From contig NZ_SMFY01000001.1 in assembly GCF_004339465.1 (NCBI RefSeq), forward strand, positions 682,001 through 746,000: 64,000 nt of DNA, in the 5' to 3' direction. Below are positions 37,568-45,889 of this stretch, one piece after another. Numbering within the stretch: position 1 is the stretch's first letter; every line of letters begins with the position of its first letter. This stretch comes from Ancylobacter aquaticus (GTDB lineage: Bacteria; Pseudomonadota; Alphaproteobacteria; Rhizobiales; Xanthobacteraceae). Position numbers and translations under genes: made by a program. Below the pieces are notes generated by a model that saw nothing but the letters and a program-made list of their open reading frames with translations, did no database searches and had not been told where the DNA came from.

Positions 37568-38782
37568 TTGCGCCCGCTTGACGAAGCCGAGCCCGAGCCG
37601 GCTCCACACATCCGTCAGCGCATGCGCGAGATGGGCGATCAGCGCGTCGTCATGGAACGGGCCGGGGGTGATGCGCAGCCGCTCCGTGCCGCGCGGCACG
37701 GTGGGGTAGTTGATCGGCTGGATATAGATGCCGTGCTCGGCCAGCAGCATGTCGCTGGCCGCCTTGCAGGCCTCGGCATCGCCGACCATGATCGGCACGA
37801 TATGCGTGTCGGTGACAAGCTGTGGCAGGCCAGCCAGATCCAGCGCCCGCTTGACCTTTGCGACCTGCGCCTGCTGGCGGGTGCGCTCATTGGGCGAGGC
37901 CTTGAGGTGGCGCACGGAGGCGGCGGCCGCCGCCGCCACGGCCGGGGGCAGCGCGGTGGTGAAGATGAAGCCGGGCGCGTAGGAGCGCACCGCGTCCATC
38001 ACCGCCCGCGTGCCGGTGATGTAGCCGCCGACCACGCCGAACGCCTTGCCCAGCGTGCCCTCGATCACGTCGATACGGTGCATAACGCCGTCACGCTCGG
38101 CAACACCGGCGCCGCGCGGGCCATACATGCCGACCGCGTGCACTTCGTCCAGATAGGTCATGGCGCCGTAGCGCTCGGCGAGGTCGCAGATGGCGCCGAT
38201 GGGGGCGACGTCGCCATCCATCGAGTAGATGCTCTCGAACACGATCAGCTTCGGCCGTTCGCCGGCGGCGCGCAGCAGCTCTTCCAGATGGGCAAGGTCG
38301 TTATGGCGGAACACCACCTTGTCGCGCCCGGCCTGGCGCACGCCCTCGATCATCGAATTGTGGTTCAGCGCGTCCGACAGGATCAGGCAGTCGGGGATCA
38401 GCCGGGCGAGCGTCGCGATGCCGGTCTGGTTGGAGACATAGCCTGACGTGAAGACGAGGCCGGCCTCCTTGCCGTGCAGGTCGGCAAGTTCCGCCTCCAG
38501 CTCCACCACGGCATGGCTGTTGCCGGAAATGTTGCGGGTGCCGCCCGCCCCGGCGCCGGTCTGCCGGGCCGTAGTGCACATGGCCTCCACCACGGCCTCG
38601 TGGCAGCCCATGCCGAGATAGTCGTTGGAGCACCAGATGACGATGTCGCGCTTGCCCTGCGGCGTGTGCCAGATGGCGTGCGGGAAGCGCGCGGTGTCGC
38701 GCTCGATTTCGGCGAAGGTGCGGTAGCGACGCTCATTCTTGAGCGTATCGACGGCATCCTGAAAGAAACGGGCGTAGTCCAT
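37556..38782 (-). CDS. hemA: 5-aminolevulinate synthase
   Basis: First step of haem synthesis by the C4 route: glycine plus succinyl-CoA gives ALA, using PLP. The protein is 408 residues from ATG 38782. Signatures are the N-terminal [44 protein letters not shown] and [15 protein letters not shown]. The PLP lysine is in [14 protein letters not shown]. The C4 route is a hallmark of alphaproteobacteria. Lying next to hemN, it places two haem enzymes beside the fix regulators. No FixK box was found before this gene. Confidence 0.97.
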   Translation of the reverse strand: MDYARFFQDAVDTLKNERRYRTFAEIERDTARFPHAIWHTPQGKRDIVIWCSNDYLGMGCHEAVVEAMCTTARQTGAGAGGTRNISGNSHAVVELEAELADLHGKEAGLVFTSGYVSNQTGIATLARLIPDCLILSDALNHNSMIEGVRQAGRDKVVFRHNDLAHLEELLRAAGERPKLIVFESIYSMDGDVAPIGAICDLAERYGAMTYLDEVHAVGMYGPRGAGVAERDGVMHRIDVIEGTLGKAFGVVGGYITGTRAVMDAVRSYAPGFIFTTALPPAVAAAAAASVRHLKASPNERTRQQAQVAKVKRALDLAGLPQLVTDTHIVPIMVGDAEACKAASDMLLAEHGIYIQPINYPTVPRGTERLRITPGPFHDDALIAHLAHALTDVWSRLGLGFVKRAQAAE

Positions 38783-38916
38783 GGCGCATCCCAACTGGGC
38801 ATCGCCGGCGACCCAGCGAGGCACTGTCCGGGCACCATGAACTTTGGAGCCGTTCCGATCAACCCGGCAGCCCCCCGACGCGGCGATCGGGCGCGCCTAT
38901 TGGAAACGCGCCGTGC

Positions 38917-39423
38917 TCACGTCTCCGCGAGACTGCGCACCTGCGCCAGCGTCATCGGCACCGAGGCGCTGCCGTTGAAATAGACGAAGCGCAGCGTGCG
39001 CCGGAGCGAGGTCATGGCGGCGGGCAGCGGGTCGTAGCGGAAGCTGCCGCCGCCCAGATGCGGCATCACCGCCCCCACATCGGTGGTCTCGCCGGTCTCG
39101 ACCCGCAGCAGGCTGACCCGCGTGCCCTCCGCCGTCATGGCGTCGAACGGAATGCGGGCGAGGCGCAGGAAGCTGGTCGGGTCGCTGGCGGTGGCGAAGC
39201 TCTCGACGAACGCCTTTTCCACCAGATCGAGGTCGGACTCGACGGGGGCGTGCCCAACCTCTTCCGGCGGCTGCGGCAGATGCGGCGTCTGCCATTGCGC
39301 GGCGCGCGGCGGCTGGCCGTGATTATGGCCGTGGGAATGCGCATGGGCTTCAGCGTGGGAATGGCTGTGCCCGCCGGCGCCGGCGCCGTGGTCGTGGTGA
39401 TGATGGTCGTGGCCACGATGCAT
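38917..39423 (-). CDS. His-rich protein downstream of guanidine hydrolase
   Basis: A 168-residue protein. Residues 1-35 contain 15 histidines mixed with Gly, Asp and Ser (HDHHHHDHG and HSHSH-type repeats), the pattern of nickel- or zinc-storing tails on metal chaperones such as HypB. The rest (about 65-168: EKAFVESFATASDPTSFLRL, then GGGSFRYDPLPAAM) is a compact domain that I do not recognise. It starts 36 bases after the guanidine-hydrolase gene and must share its riboswitch-controlled transcript. Since guanidine hydrolase needs nickel and helper proteins in Synechocystis, a nickel-handling role is proposed, not shown. Confidence 0.8.
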   Translation of the reverse strand: MHRGHDHHHHDHGAGAGGHSHSHAEAHAHSHGHNHGQPPRAAQWQTPHLPQPPEEVGHAPVESDLDLVEKAFVESFATASDPTSFLRLARIPFDAMTAEGTRVSLLRVETGETTDVGAVMPHLGGGSFRYDPLPAAMTSLRRTLRFVYFNGSASVPMTLAQVRSLAET

Positions 39424-39459
39424 ATGTTTTAGGCCTTCTGCGTGCTTCGAGGCGCGGGT

Positions 39460-40683
39460 TCAGAAACTCACCGGCTTGTCGATCATGTGCTTGTGGCTGC
39501 CCAGCTTGCCATGGGCGAGCATGGAGCCGAGCGCTTCCACCACGACGCGGGTGGCGAACAGGGCGGTGATGTCCGAGGTGTCATAGGGCGGGGATACCTC
39601 CACCACTTCCAGCCCGCACAGTCCTTCGGCCGCCACCAGCCCGAGGATCTTCAGCGCCTCGCGCGGCAGGAAACCGCCGGGTTCGGGCCAGCCGGTGCCG
39701 GGCACGAAGCCGCAGTCGATGCTGTCGACATCGAACGAGATGTAGACCGCATCGGCGTCCTTCCAGGCGAGTTCGAGCGCGATCTCGGCCGCCTTCTCCA
39801 GCCCGATCTTCTCGATATCGTCGATGGTCAGCACGTTCGTGCCGCGCTTCCTCGCCTCCTGCACGCCATAGCGCGGCACCTGCCAGCCGCCGATGCCGAG
39901 CTGCACGAGGTTCTTGGGCGAGACATTTGGCAAATTGGTCGCCCAGTACCAGGGCGTGGTGTGCATGCGCTCGTCGAGATCCTTTTCCTGGATGTCGATA
40001 TGCCGGTCGAAATGGATGATGCCGATGCGCTTCGACGTGCATTCGGCGATGCCGCGCACGCAGGGAAAGCCGATGGAATGGTCACCGCCCAGCATGATCG
40101 GCAGCGCGCCGGAGGAGAAGACGTGGCTGACGCCCTTGGAAATCTGGTCGAAGCTCTTTTCCAGATTGGCGGGAATGGTGAACACGTCGCCCGCATCGCA
40201 CAGCGTCATCTGCTCGCGCAGGTCGACGCCCAGCTCGTAATTATAAGGGGTGTAGAGCGCCGAGATGCGGCGGATGCCCTGCGGCCCGAAGCGGGTGCCG
40301 GGGCGGTAGGTGGTCCCTGAGTCGAAGGGAATGCCCAGCACGGCGGCGTCGTAACGGCCGACATCGCGGACATTCTCGACGTAAGGGGCCTTCATGAAGG
40401 TGTTGATGCCGGCGAAATGCGGAAGCTCGCCGCGCGCAAAGGTCGGGATCGACTTGTCGGTGATCGAGTCGGCGCCGGGCAGGCCCATGTCGAGCGCCCA
40501 TTGCTGCTCCTTGCGCCAGCCGTCTTCCGACAGCCTTTCCTCGGCCTCCAGCGCCTTCCAGCCCTGCATCCCCTTGATCTCGAAATTGGGGTGATGAAGG
40601 CGCCGGCGCTGCGGGACGGCCGCAAGGCCCGCCTTGCGGGTGGAGCGCTCGGGCGCGTGACGCATCGTGTGGGAATGACGCAT
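39460..40683 (-). CDS. gdmH: guanidine hydrolase (ureohydrolase family, GdmH-like)
   Basis: Predicted to split guanidine into urea and ammonia with a nickel pair. The protein is 407 residues from ATG 40683. The ureohydrolase metal motifs are LGGDHSIGFP, HFDRHIDIQE (with Arg in place of the Ala of agmatinase DAHxD) and SFDVDSIDCGFVPGTG. The extended N-terminus and the stretches DERMHTTPWYWATN and QLGIGGWQVPR recall Synechocystis GdmH rather than agmatinase or arginase; this comparison is from memory. A guanidine-I riboswitch directly upstream strongly supports guanidine as substrate. Older pipelines would call it speB/agmatinase. Confidence 0.88.
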   Translation of the reverse strand: MRHSHTMRHAPERSTRKAGLAAVPQRRRLHHPNFEIKGMQGWKALEAEERLSEDGWRKEQQWALDMGLPGADSITDKSIPTFARGELPHFAGINTFMKAPYVENVRDVGRYDAAVLGIPFDSGTTYRPGTRFGPQGIRRISALYTPYNYELGVDLREQMTLCDAGDVFTIPANLEKSFDQISKGVSHVFSSGALPIMLGGDHSIGFPCVRGIAECTSKRIGIIHFDRHIDIQEKDLDERMHTTPWYWATNLPNVSPKNLVQLGIGGWQVPRYGVQEARKRGTNVLTIDDIEKIGLEKAAEIALELAWKDADAVYISFDVDSIDCGFVPGTGWPEPGGFLPREALKILGLVAAEGLCGLEVVEVSPPYDTSDITALFATRVVVEALGSMLAHGKLGSHKHMIDKPVSF

Positions 40684-40774
40684 GTCATGTCTCCATTCGT
40701 CGAAGGGCCTGACGACCTTCGCGAGGAGACCCCGACGCATGCGGAAGGGTCTTCGCCGCGAATGCCGCCGCGCG

Positions 40775-40885
40775 AGCCTCCCGGGCTTTTGTCCCGCCGT
40801 GGACCGGGCGATGGCGGCTCGCCCGGCTGCCCCTCTCGGACCAGCACGCCGCGACACATGGCCGGCGCCGGAACCCTAGGGACAT
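40775..40885 (-). promoter_or_regulatory. guanidine-I (ykkC) riboswitch
   Basis: Read on the minus strand, all three invariant blocks are in order and spacing: CTAGGGTTCCG (from 40879), CTGGTCCGAGAG, and CACGGCGGGACAAAAGCC followed by CGGGAG. A variable GC-rich hairpin (GCCGGGCGAGCCGCCATCG, then CCCGG) sits between the second and third blocks. This is the consensus of the guanidine-I aptamer. It ends about 90 bases before the gdmH ATG. That leader contains a possible hairpin (GACCC ... GGGTC) that could be the expression platform. Guanidine binding normally turns the downstream genes on. Confidence 0.95.
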
Positions 40886-40925
40886 TTGACTTGAGCCTAG
40901 ATCGGTCCGGCCCCCGGCGAAAGCC

Positions 40926-41588
40926 TTATTTGGTTCCGAAGATGCGGTCCCCGGCATCGCCGATGCCCGGCACGATATAGCCATGGTCGTTGAGGTGGCT
41001 GTCGACCGCCGCCGTGTAGACCGGCACGTCGGGATGGGCGTCGTGCAGCGTCTTCAGCCCCTCCGGCGCGGCGATCAGGCAGACGAACTTCACCGACTGG
41101 CACCCGGCGGCCTTGACCTCCGATACCGCCGCCGCCGCCGAATTGCCGGTGGCCAGCATCGGGTCGAGGATGATGGCGGTGCGCTCGAAAATATCGCGTG
41201 GCAGCTTCAGATAATATTCCACCGCGGCCAGCGAGACCGGGTCGCGGTAGAGCCCGACATGGCCGACGCGGGCGGCGGGCAGGATTTCCAGCATGCCCTC
41301 CAGAATGCCGCCGCCGGCGCGCAGCACCGAGACGAGGCACAGCTTCTTGCCGGCGAGGATCGGCGCCTGCATCGTCGTCAGCGGTGTCTCGATCTCGATC
41401 AGCTCGGTCGGCATGTCGCGCGTCACCTCATAGGCGAGCAACATGCTGATTTCGCGCAGCAGCAGCCGGAACTCGTTGGCCGGGGTGCGCGAGCGGCGCA
41501 TCAGCGTCAGCTTGTGCTGGATCAGCGGGTGGTCGACGACGACGGTGTTCGCCGGCAGGGCGGCCTTGGGGCTGGTGGGCGCGTTCAT
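40926..41588 (-). CDS. upp: uracil phosphoribosyltransferase
   Basis: Converts uracil and PRPP to UMP. The protein is 220 residues from ATG 41588. Signatures are [40 protein letters not shown], the PRPP loop [17 protein letters not shown] and the uracil-binding end [20 protein letters not shown]. In yeast this enzyme (Urc6) is part of the URC uracil-degradation route. The divergent neighbour genes are homologues of the other two core URC proteins, so here upp may serve catabolism as well as salvage. It is transcribed toward the guanidine riboswitch. Confidence 0.96.
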   Translation of the reverse strand: MNAPTSPKAALPANTVVVDHPLIQHKLTLMRRSRTPANEFRLLLREISMLLAYEVTRDMPTELIEIETPLTTMQAPILAGKKLCLVSVLRAGGGILEGMLEILPAARVGHVGLYRDPVSLAAVEYYLKLPRDIFERTAIILDPMLATGNSAAAAVSEVKAAGCQSVKFVCLIAAPEGLKTLHDAHPDVPVYTAAVDSHLNDHGYIVPGIGDAGDRIFGTK

Positions 41589-41676
41589 GTCGGCGTCGTC
41601 CTCACATGGCGTGGGCCGCGGCACGGTGCCGGAACCCGTCATCGGCGGCAGGATAGCGCGAAACGCGATACAAGAA

Positions 41677-41690
41677 ACGGACCAGTCCGT
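41677..41690. promoter_or_regulatory. candidate operator in the upp/urc1 divergent promoter region
   Basis: A 14-base palindrome ACGGAC-CA-GTCCGT with perfect 6-bp arms lies in the 213-base region between upp and the divergent URC1-like gene. It looks like a TetR-family operator. No regulator gene for it is in the window, so the binder is unknown. Confidence 0.45.
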
Positions 41691-41801
41691 CCGATTTTTC
41701 GCCGGGCCAGCGGCCGCCCCCTTGCGGAACCGGCCAATCCACGCTCACATACGTTGCTTCCAGAGTGTCGGCGATGGCGCCGATGTCGAAGCGAGCAAAC
41801 C

Positions 41802-43070
41802 ATGTCCGTCAATGCCAGTGCAGGCGGTCGTTCCCGCAATCATATCGTCCTTACCTCCCACGGCGCGTCCACCGGCGTCGCCGCCGACGGGCCGGTGCTG
41901 AACTGGGGCGCGCCCGACCCGGCCCTGCGCGGCCCTGTCGTCGCCACCCTCACCGACATGAAGCGGCGTAACGCCATCGGCACCCATGCCGGCGGCTATG
42001 CGGTCTATCGCGCGCTGGCCATCGCCGCCGGGGCGCTGCCGGCCGATTTCAAGGCCGACCTCACCAATACCTCGCCCTCCGACATCATCGGCCCCCACCC
42101 GCAATGGGGCGATCCGGGCAAGATCGTCTCGCTCGACCCGTTCGGCCACATGATCGGCGAGGCTTTCGGCGACGCGGTGGCGGCCGGGCTCGACGTGCGC
42201 CCGAGCATCGCCATCACCCGCGCCCATATCGACATGCCGGAAATCCGCGACGCGCTGCGCGCCGGCCGGCTGAAGATCGACGGCGACATCATCGGCCCGA
42301 AGGGAGACGTGCGCGTCACCAAGGCGGCGATCGAGCCGGTCTGGTACCTGCCCGGCATCGCCGAGCGCTTCGGGGTAAGCGAGGGCGCGCTGCGCCGGGC
42401 GCTGTTCGAGCACACCGGCGGCATGTTCCCCGAACTCGTCACACGCGGCGACCTCAAGGTCTTCCTGCCCCCCATTGGCGGCATGACGCTCTATCTGTTC
42501 GGCGATCCCGCCAGGATCGGCGACGGCGTCACCCCGCTCGCCTGCCGGGTGCATGACGAGTGCAACGGCTCGGATGTGTTCTCCTCCGACATCTGCACCT
42601 GCCGGCCCTATCTCGCCCATGGAATCGAGATCTGCGTGGAGATGGCGCAGAAGGGCGGCGTTGGCCTCGTCGTCTACAACCGCAAGGAGGGGCGCGCGCT
42701 GGGCGAGGTAACGAAGTTCCTCGTCTACAACGCCCGCAAGCGGCAGGAGGGCGGCGACCTGCCCGAGACCTATTTCAAGCGCACCGAATGCGTCGCCGGG
42801 GTGCAGGACATGCGCTTCCAGGAGCTGATGCCGGACGTGTTCCACTGGCTCGGCATCACACGGATCGACCGCTTCGCCTCGATGAGCGACATGAAGTTCA
42901 ACGCGCTGGAGCGGGCCGGCATCGCGGTGGGCGAGCGGGTGGCGATCCCCGAGGACCTGATCCCGCCCGATGCCCGGGTCGAGATGGAGGCGAAGGTGTC
43001 GGCCGGTTATTTCGGCGGCGGCTTCCAGAGCCAGTTCGACGCCACGCAAGGGCGGGCGCTGGAGGAGTAG
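41802..43070 (+). CDS. URC1-type GTP cyclohydrolase II homologue (uracil catabolism)
   Basis: A 422-residue protein. Residues 1-200 are an N-terminal extension absent from RibA (NAIGTHAGGYAVYRALAIAA, TNTSPSDIIGPHPQWGDPG). Residues about 210-400 are a cyclohydrolase II domain. The zinc ligands Cys254, Cys265 and Cys267 (HDEC ... DICTC) have the same spacing as in E. coli RibA. GLVVYNRKEGRALGEVTKF replaces the RibA GRNIGL motif, so the substrate probably differs. The pairing with DUF1688 and upp matches the yeast URC1/URC4/URC6 set, in which this protein is thought to act on a uracil nucleotide. Databases may call it ribA; a riboflavin role is unlikely. Confidence 0.88.
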   Translation: MSVNASAGGRSRNHIVLTSHGASTGVAADGPVLNWGAPDPALRGPVVATLTDMKRRNAIGTHAGGYAVYRALAIAAGALPADFKADLTNTSPSDIIGPHPQWGDPGKIVSLDPFGHMIGEAFGDAVAAGLDVRPSIAITRAHIDMPEIRDALRAGRLKIDGDIIGPKGDVRVTKAAIEPVWYLPGIAERFGVSEGALRRALFEHTGGMFPELVTRGDLKVFLPPIGGMTLYLFGDPARIGDGVTPLACRVHDECNGSDVFSSDICTCRPYLAHGIEICVEMAQKGGVGLVVYNRKEGRALGEVTKFLVYNARKRQEGGDLPETYFKRTECVAGVQDMRFQELMPDVFHWLGITRIDRFASMSDMKFNALERAGIAVGERVAIPEDLIPPDARVEMEAKVSAGYFGGGFQSQFDATQGRALEE

Positions 43071-43090
43071 GGGCGCCTCTCCTCATTCTC

Positions 43091-43192
43091 CGTCATCCCG
43101 GACGGGCCGTCGGTCCGATCCGGGATCGATGCCAGACAAGGGCACATGATGACGCGATCCCGGCTCATGGCTCCGCCATGTCCGGGATGACG
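43091..43192. repeat. intergenic palindromic repeat, family B
   Basis: A 102-base element whose ends are inverted copies (CGTCATCCCGGAC and GTCCGGGATGACG), with inner GATCCGGGATCGATG and GCGATCCCGGCTCATG. It lies between the URC1-like and DUF1688 genes, which are nevertheless likely one operon. Confidence 0.75.
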
Positions 43193-43220
43193 TTGGTTTC
43201 AATTGGAAGAAGCAACCCCG

Positions 43221-44447
43221 ATGATTCCCCCCGAACTCGCCGCCCTGCGTTCCCCGGCCGCCGTGCGGGCCCGCAGCCATCAGGTGCTCGACTATGTCCG
43301 GGAAGGGCGCTCGCCGCATTTCACCGTCGATCTCGGCGCGCTGGACGGCGTGGCGGATTATGTGGCTGAGGTGACCCGGCTGGACTATCCGGCCCTCGAT
43401 ATCCCCTATCACAGCCGCTGGAGGCACTTCGATGCCGGCGGGGTGGCGCGCTGGCAGGCTCTGGCCGCACGGCTGGAGGGCGTCGACGCCGCCGAGCGGG
43501 CGCGCACCATGATCGACCTCGGCGTGGTGAGCGTGCTGCTCGACGCCGGCGCGGGCGACGTCTGGCGCTATCATGAGGAAGCGACGGGCCTCACCATCGG
43601 CCGCTCGGAAGGGCTGGCGGTGGCGAGCCTCGACATGTTCGCGGCTGGCGGTTTCGCCTCGGATCCCGCGCAACCGCTGCGTGCCGACGCATCGGCCCTG
43701 GTCGCCCTTGATGCGGCAACGCTCGGCCGCTTCTTTCAGGTCTCCGAGGCCAACCCGCTGGTCGGGCTTGCCGGGCGGGCGGCGCTGCTGAACCGGCTCG
43801 GCCAGGCGGTTGCGGCGCGTCCGGATGTGTTCGGCCCGGCCGGGCGGCCGGGTGGGCTCTATGACACGCTGGCCCCGCAAGCGCGCATCGGCCGGCTGCC
43901 GGCCGAGAGCATTCTCAAGGCGCTGCTCGACGGGCTCGCGGTGATCTGGCCGTCGGGGCTGGAGGTGGCGGGCGTTGCCATGGGCGATGCCGGGCGCCAC
44001 CCGGCGGTGCGGATGGGCGATCTCTCCGACCAGCTTGTGCCGTTCCACAAGCTGTCGCAATGGCTGACCTATTCGCTGCTGGAGCCGTTCGAGGCATCGG
44101 GCCTTGCCATCACCGATCTCGACGCGCTCACCGCGCTGCCGGAATACCGCAATGGCGGGCTGCTGATCGACCTTGGGGCGATCGTGCCGCGCACACCGCT
44201 CGATCCGGTGCAAAAGCACGCGGTGTCGTCGGAGATGGTCGTCGAATGGCGCGCACTCACCGTGGCGCTGATGGACGGGCTCGCCGACCGGGTGCGCGAG
44301 CGGCTCGGGCTCGACGCCTCGCAATTCCCGCTCGCCAAGCTGCTGCAAGGTGGCACGTGGACGGCGGGGCGCCGCATCGCTGCCGAGCGCCGCCCCCCCG
44401 CCGGCCCGCCGCCGCTCGCCATCGACGCCGACGGCACGGTGTTCTGA
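43221..44447 (+). CDS. DUF1688 / URC4-like uracil-catabolism protein
   Basis: A 408-residue protein of the DUF1688 family, the bacterial homologue of yeast Urc4/Urg3. Recognisable stretches are LRSPAAVRARSHQVLDYVRE, DYPALDIPYHSRWRHFDAGG, ARTMIDLGVVSVLLDAGAGD and FRPxx-type end LIDLGAIVPRTPLDPVQ. The start is ATG 43221 behind GGAAGAAG; a TTG at 43203 is less likely. Yeast Urc4 is required for growth on uracil as nitrogen source, but its reaction is not firmly known. With the upstream URC1-like gene and divergent upp it completes the core URC set. Confidence 0.9.
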   Translation: MIPPELAALRSPAAVRARSHQVLDYVREGRSPHFTVDLGALDGVADYVAEVTRLDYPALDIPYHSRWRHFDAGGVARWQALAARLEGVDAAERARTMIDLGVVSVLLDAGAGDVWRYHEEATGLTIGRSEGLAVASLDMFAAGGFASDPAQPLRADASALVALDAATLGRFFQVSEANPLVGLAGRAALLNRLGQAVAARPDVFGPAGRPGGLYDTLAPQARIGRLPAESILKALLDGLAVIWPSGLEVAGVAMGDAGRHPAVRMGDLSDQLVPFHKLSQWLTYSLLEPFEASGLAITDLDALTALPEYRNGGLLIDLGAIVPRTPLDPVQKHAVSSEMVVEWRALTVALMDGLADRVRERLGLDASQFPLAKLLQGGTWTAGRRIAAERRPPAGPPPLAIDADGTVF

Positions 44448-44455
44448 GGGTGCCT

Positions 44456-44561
44456 ACCCCCTCTCCCTATCGGGGAGAGGGTTGGAGTGAGGGGCGTGCA
44501 AGGGTGCCATGCCCCCTCACCGACCCGCTTTGCGGGCCACCTCTCCCCAATGGGGAGAGGG
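44456..44561. repeat. intergenic palindromic repeat, family C
   Basis: Two hairpins, CCCTCTCCCTATCGGGGAGAGG at the left and CTCTCCCCAATGGGGAGAGG at the right, with an inverted relation between them (GAGTGAGGGG / CCCCCTCACCGACCC). It lies between the convergent DUF1688 and TctC-type genes and may act as a bidirectional terminator. Confidence 0.75.
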
Positions 44562-44587
44562 AGGGCGACGGACGAGCGGCCCCTTTC

Positions 44588-45562
44588 TCAATCCAGCTGC
44601 GCGCCGGATGCCTTCACGATCGGCGCCCATTTGGCGATTTCCTTCTTTACATGCTCGCCCAGTTCCTCCGGCGTCGAGCCCACCGAGACGGCGCTGAAAT
44701 CGGCGAGGCGGGCCTGCACCTTGGGGTCAGCCAGCGCCTTGTTGGCGGCGGCGTTGAGCTTGGCGACCACCTCCGGCGGTGTGCCGGCGGGGGCGAAGAC
44801 GGCGTTCCAGGTGTAGGTTTCATAGCCCGGCACCGCCTCGGCGATGGCCGGCAGGTCGGGGAAGGAAGGCGCCCGCTTGGCCGTGGTCACGCCCAGCGCC
44901 CGCAGCTTGCCGGACTTGATGTGGCCGGTGGAGGAGGGGAGGTTGTCGAACATGATCGGCACCTGCCCCGAGAGCACGTCGATCAGTGCCGGGCCGGCGC
45001 CCTGATAGGGAATGTGCTGCATGTCGACATCGGCCATGCTCTTGAACAGTTCGCCCGAGAGATGCAGCGGCGTGCCGTTGCCGGACGAGGCGTAGGAGTA
45101 CTTGCCCGGCTCCTTCTTCAGCAGCGCGATCAGTTCCTCGGTGGTCTTGGCGGGGAAGTCCGGGTTCACCACCAGCACGTTGGGCACCACGACCAGCAGC
45201 GACACCGGGGCGAAGCTGGTGACGGGGTCATAGGGCATCTTCTTGTAGAGGGTGGGGTTCAGCGCGTGGGTGGCCACCGTGCCCATCAGGATGGTGTAGC
45301 CGTCCGGCGTGGCCTTGGCGACCTGCGCCGCGCCGAGATTGCCACCGGCGCCGCCCTTGTTTTCCACCACCACCGGCTGGCCGAGCTCCGCGCTCATGCG
45401 TTCGGCGATCAGGCGGCCGACCAGGTCGGTGGAGCCACCAGCGGAAAAGGGGATGACGAGCGTGACCGGGCGAGTGGGGAACTCCTGAGCGGCGGCGGTG
45501 CCGACGGCCAGGGGCGCAACCAAGAGCGAGGCCATGGTGGCGGCGATGAGCGTGCGTATCAT
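44588..45562 (-). CDS. Bug/TctC family periplasmic solute-binding protein
   Basis: A 324-residue secreted binding protein starting at ATG 45562 behind GGGAGAT. The signal peptide ends near VGTAAAQEFP. The family's ligand loops are PFSAGGSTDLVGRLIAERM and VENKGGAGGNLGAAQVAKA, followed by HIPYQGAGPALIDVLSGQV. Such proteins bind carboxylates or amides and usually serve a TctAB membrane pair. No tctA or tctB lies in the window, so it is an orphan, as is common in this family. The ligand is unknown. Confidence 0.9.
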   Translation of the reverse strand: MIRTLIAATMASLLVAPLAVGTAAAQEFPTRPVTLVIPFSAGGSTDLVGRLIAERMSAELGQPVVVENKGGAGGNLGAAQVAKATPDGYTILMGTVATHALNPTLYKKMPYDPVTSFAPVSLLVVVPNVLVVNPDFPAKTTEELIALLKKEPGKYSYASSGNGTPLHLSGELFKSMADVDMQHIPYQGAGPALIDVLSGQVPIMFDNLPSSTGHIKSGKLRALGVTTAKRAPSFPDLPAIAEAVPGYETYTWNAVFAPAGTPPEVVAKLNAAANKALADPKVQARLADFSAVSVGSTPEELGEHVKKEIAKWAPIVKASGAQLD

Positions 45563-45889
45563 CCGGCGATCTCCCTGTTGTCCGCGCTCCATGCGCGGGC
45601 GTGCCTCTGCGGGCTGTTGATCTATCTAGAGTGCGGCATCGCGGCGTCACGCTCAATCCGTCATCTGTCGCAGGCGGGTGTGCCGCACGGACACGAATTG
45701 AGCAACGCGGAGGCTCTCTGCCTGTTCGCTAGGCAATGGTGTGGAAAGTAAGGTACTCTGCTCCGCAATGGGCGGGCGCCGGCTTTCGGCGAGCGAGACG
45801 GGCCGTGATTCGCGGCAGGGTTGCCTGACTGGCATATCGCTTGCGTGAAGCACCGCCTGTCCGGGCAGCAGGGGAGCCATGCCGACCAC
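45563..45889. promoter_or_regulatory. 327-base intergenic region with sigma-54-like promoter at 45830-45845
   Basis: No gene is visible here. On the plus strand TGGCATATCGCTTGCG at 45830-45845 fits the sigma-54 consensus TGGCAC-N5-TTGCW: GG and GC are separated by exactly 10 bases and only the last base of TGGCAC differs. Transcription would start near 45856, about 34 bases before the ABC ATPase gene. An upstream activator site was not identified. Confidence 0.55.

Noticed and set aside
36294-37607. Long upstream extension of the hemN frame through the AbrB gene
   Set aside because: Low-complexity Arg/His/Gly translation antisense to a real membrane protein gene; HemN similarity begins only after the ATG at 36293.
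39460-40683. Calling the ureohydrolase agmatinase (speB)
   Set aside because: The DRHID variant of the metal motif and the upstream guanidine-I riboswitch favour guanidine hydrolase.
40686-40770. A definite terminator as riboswitch expression platform
   Set aside because: A GACCC/GGGTC hairpin is visible, but no U-tract follows, so the control mechanism (termination, anti-Shine-Dalgarno or other) cannot be decided by eye.
41802-43070. Calling the cyclohydrolase-II homologue ribA
   Set aside because: The N-terminal extension, the changed GRxxGL motif and the DUF1688/upp neighbours point to the URC role; no other riboflavin genes are nearby.
43091-44561. Possible CRISPR-like repeats
   Set aside because: The palindromes are single composite elements of different families without regular spacers or cas genes.
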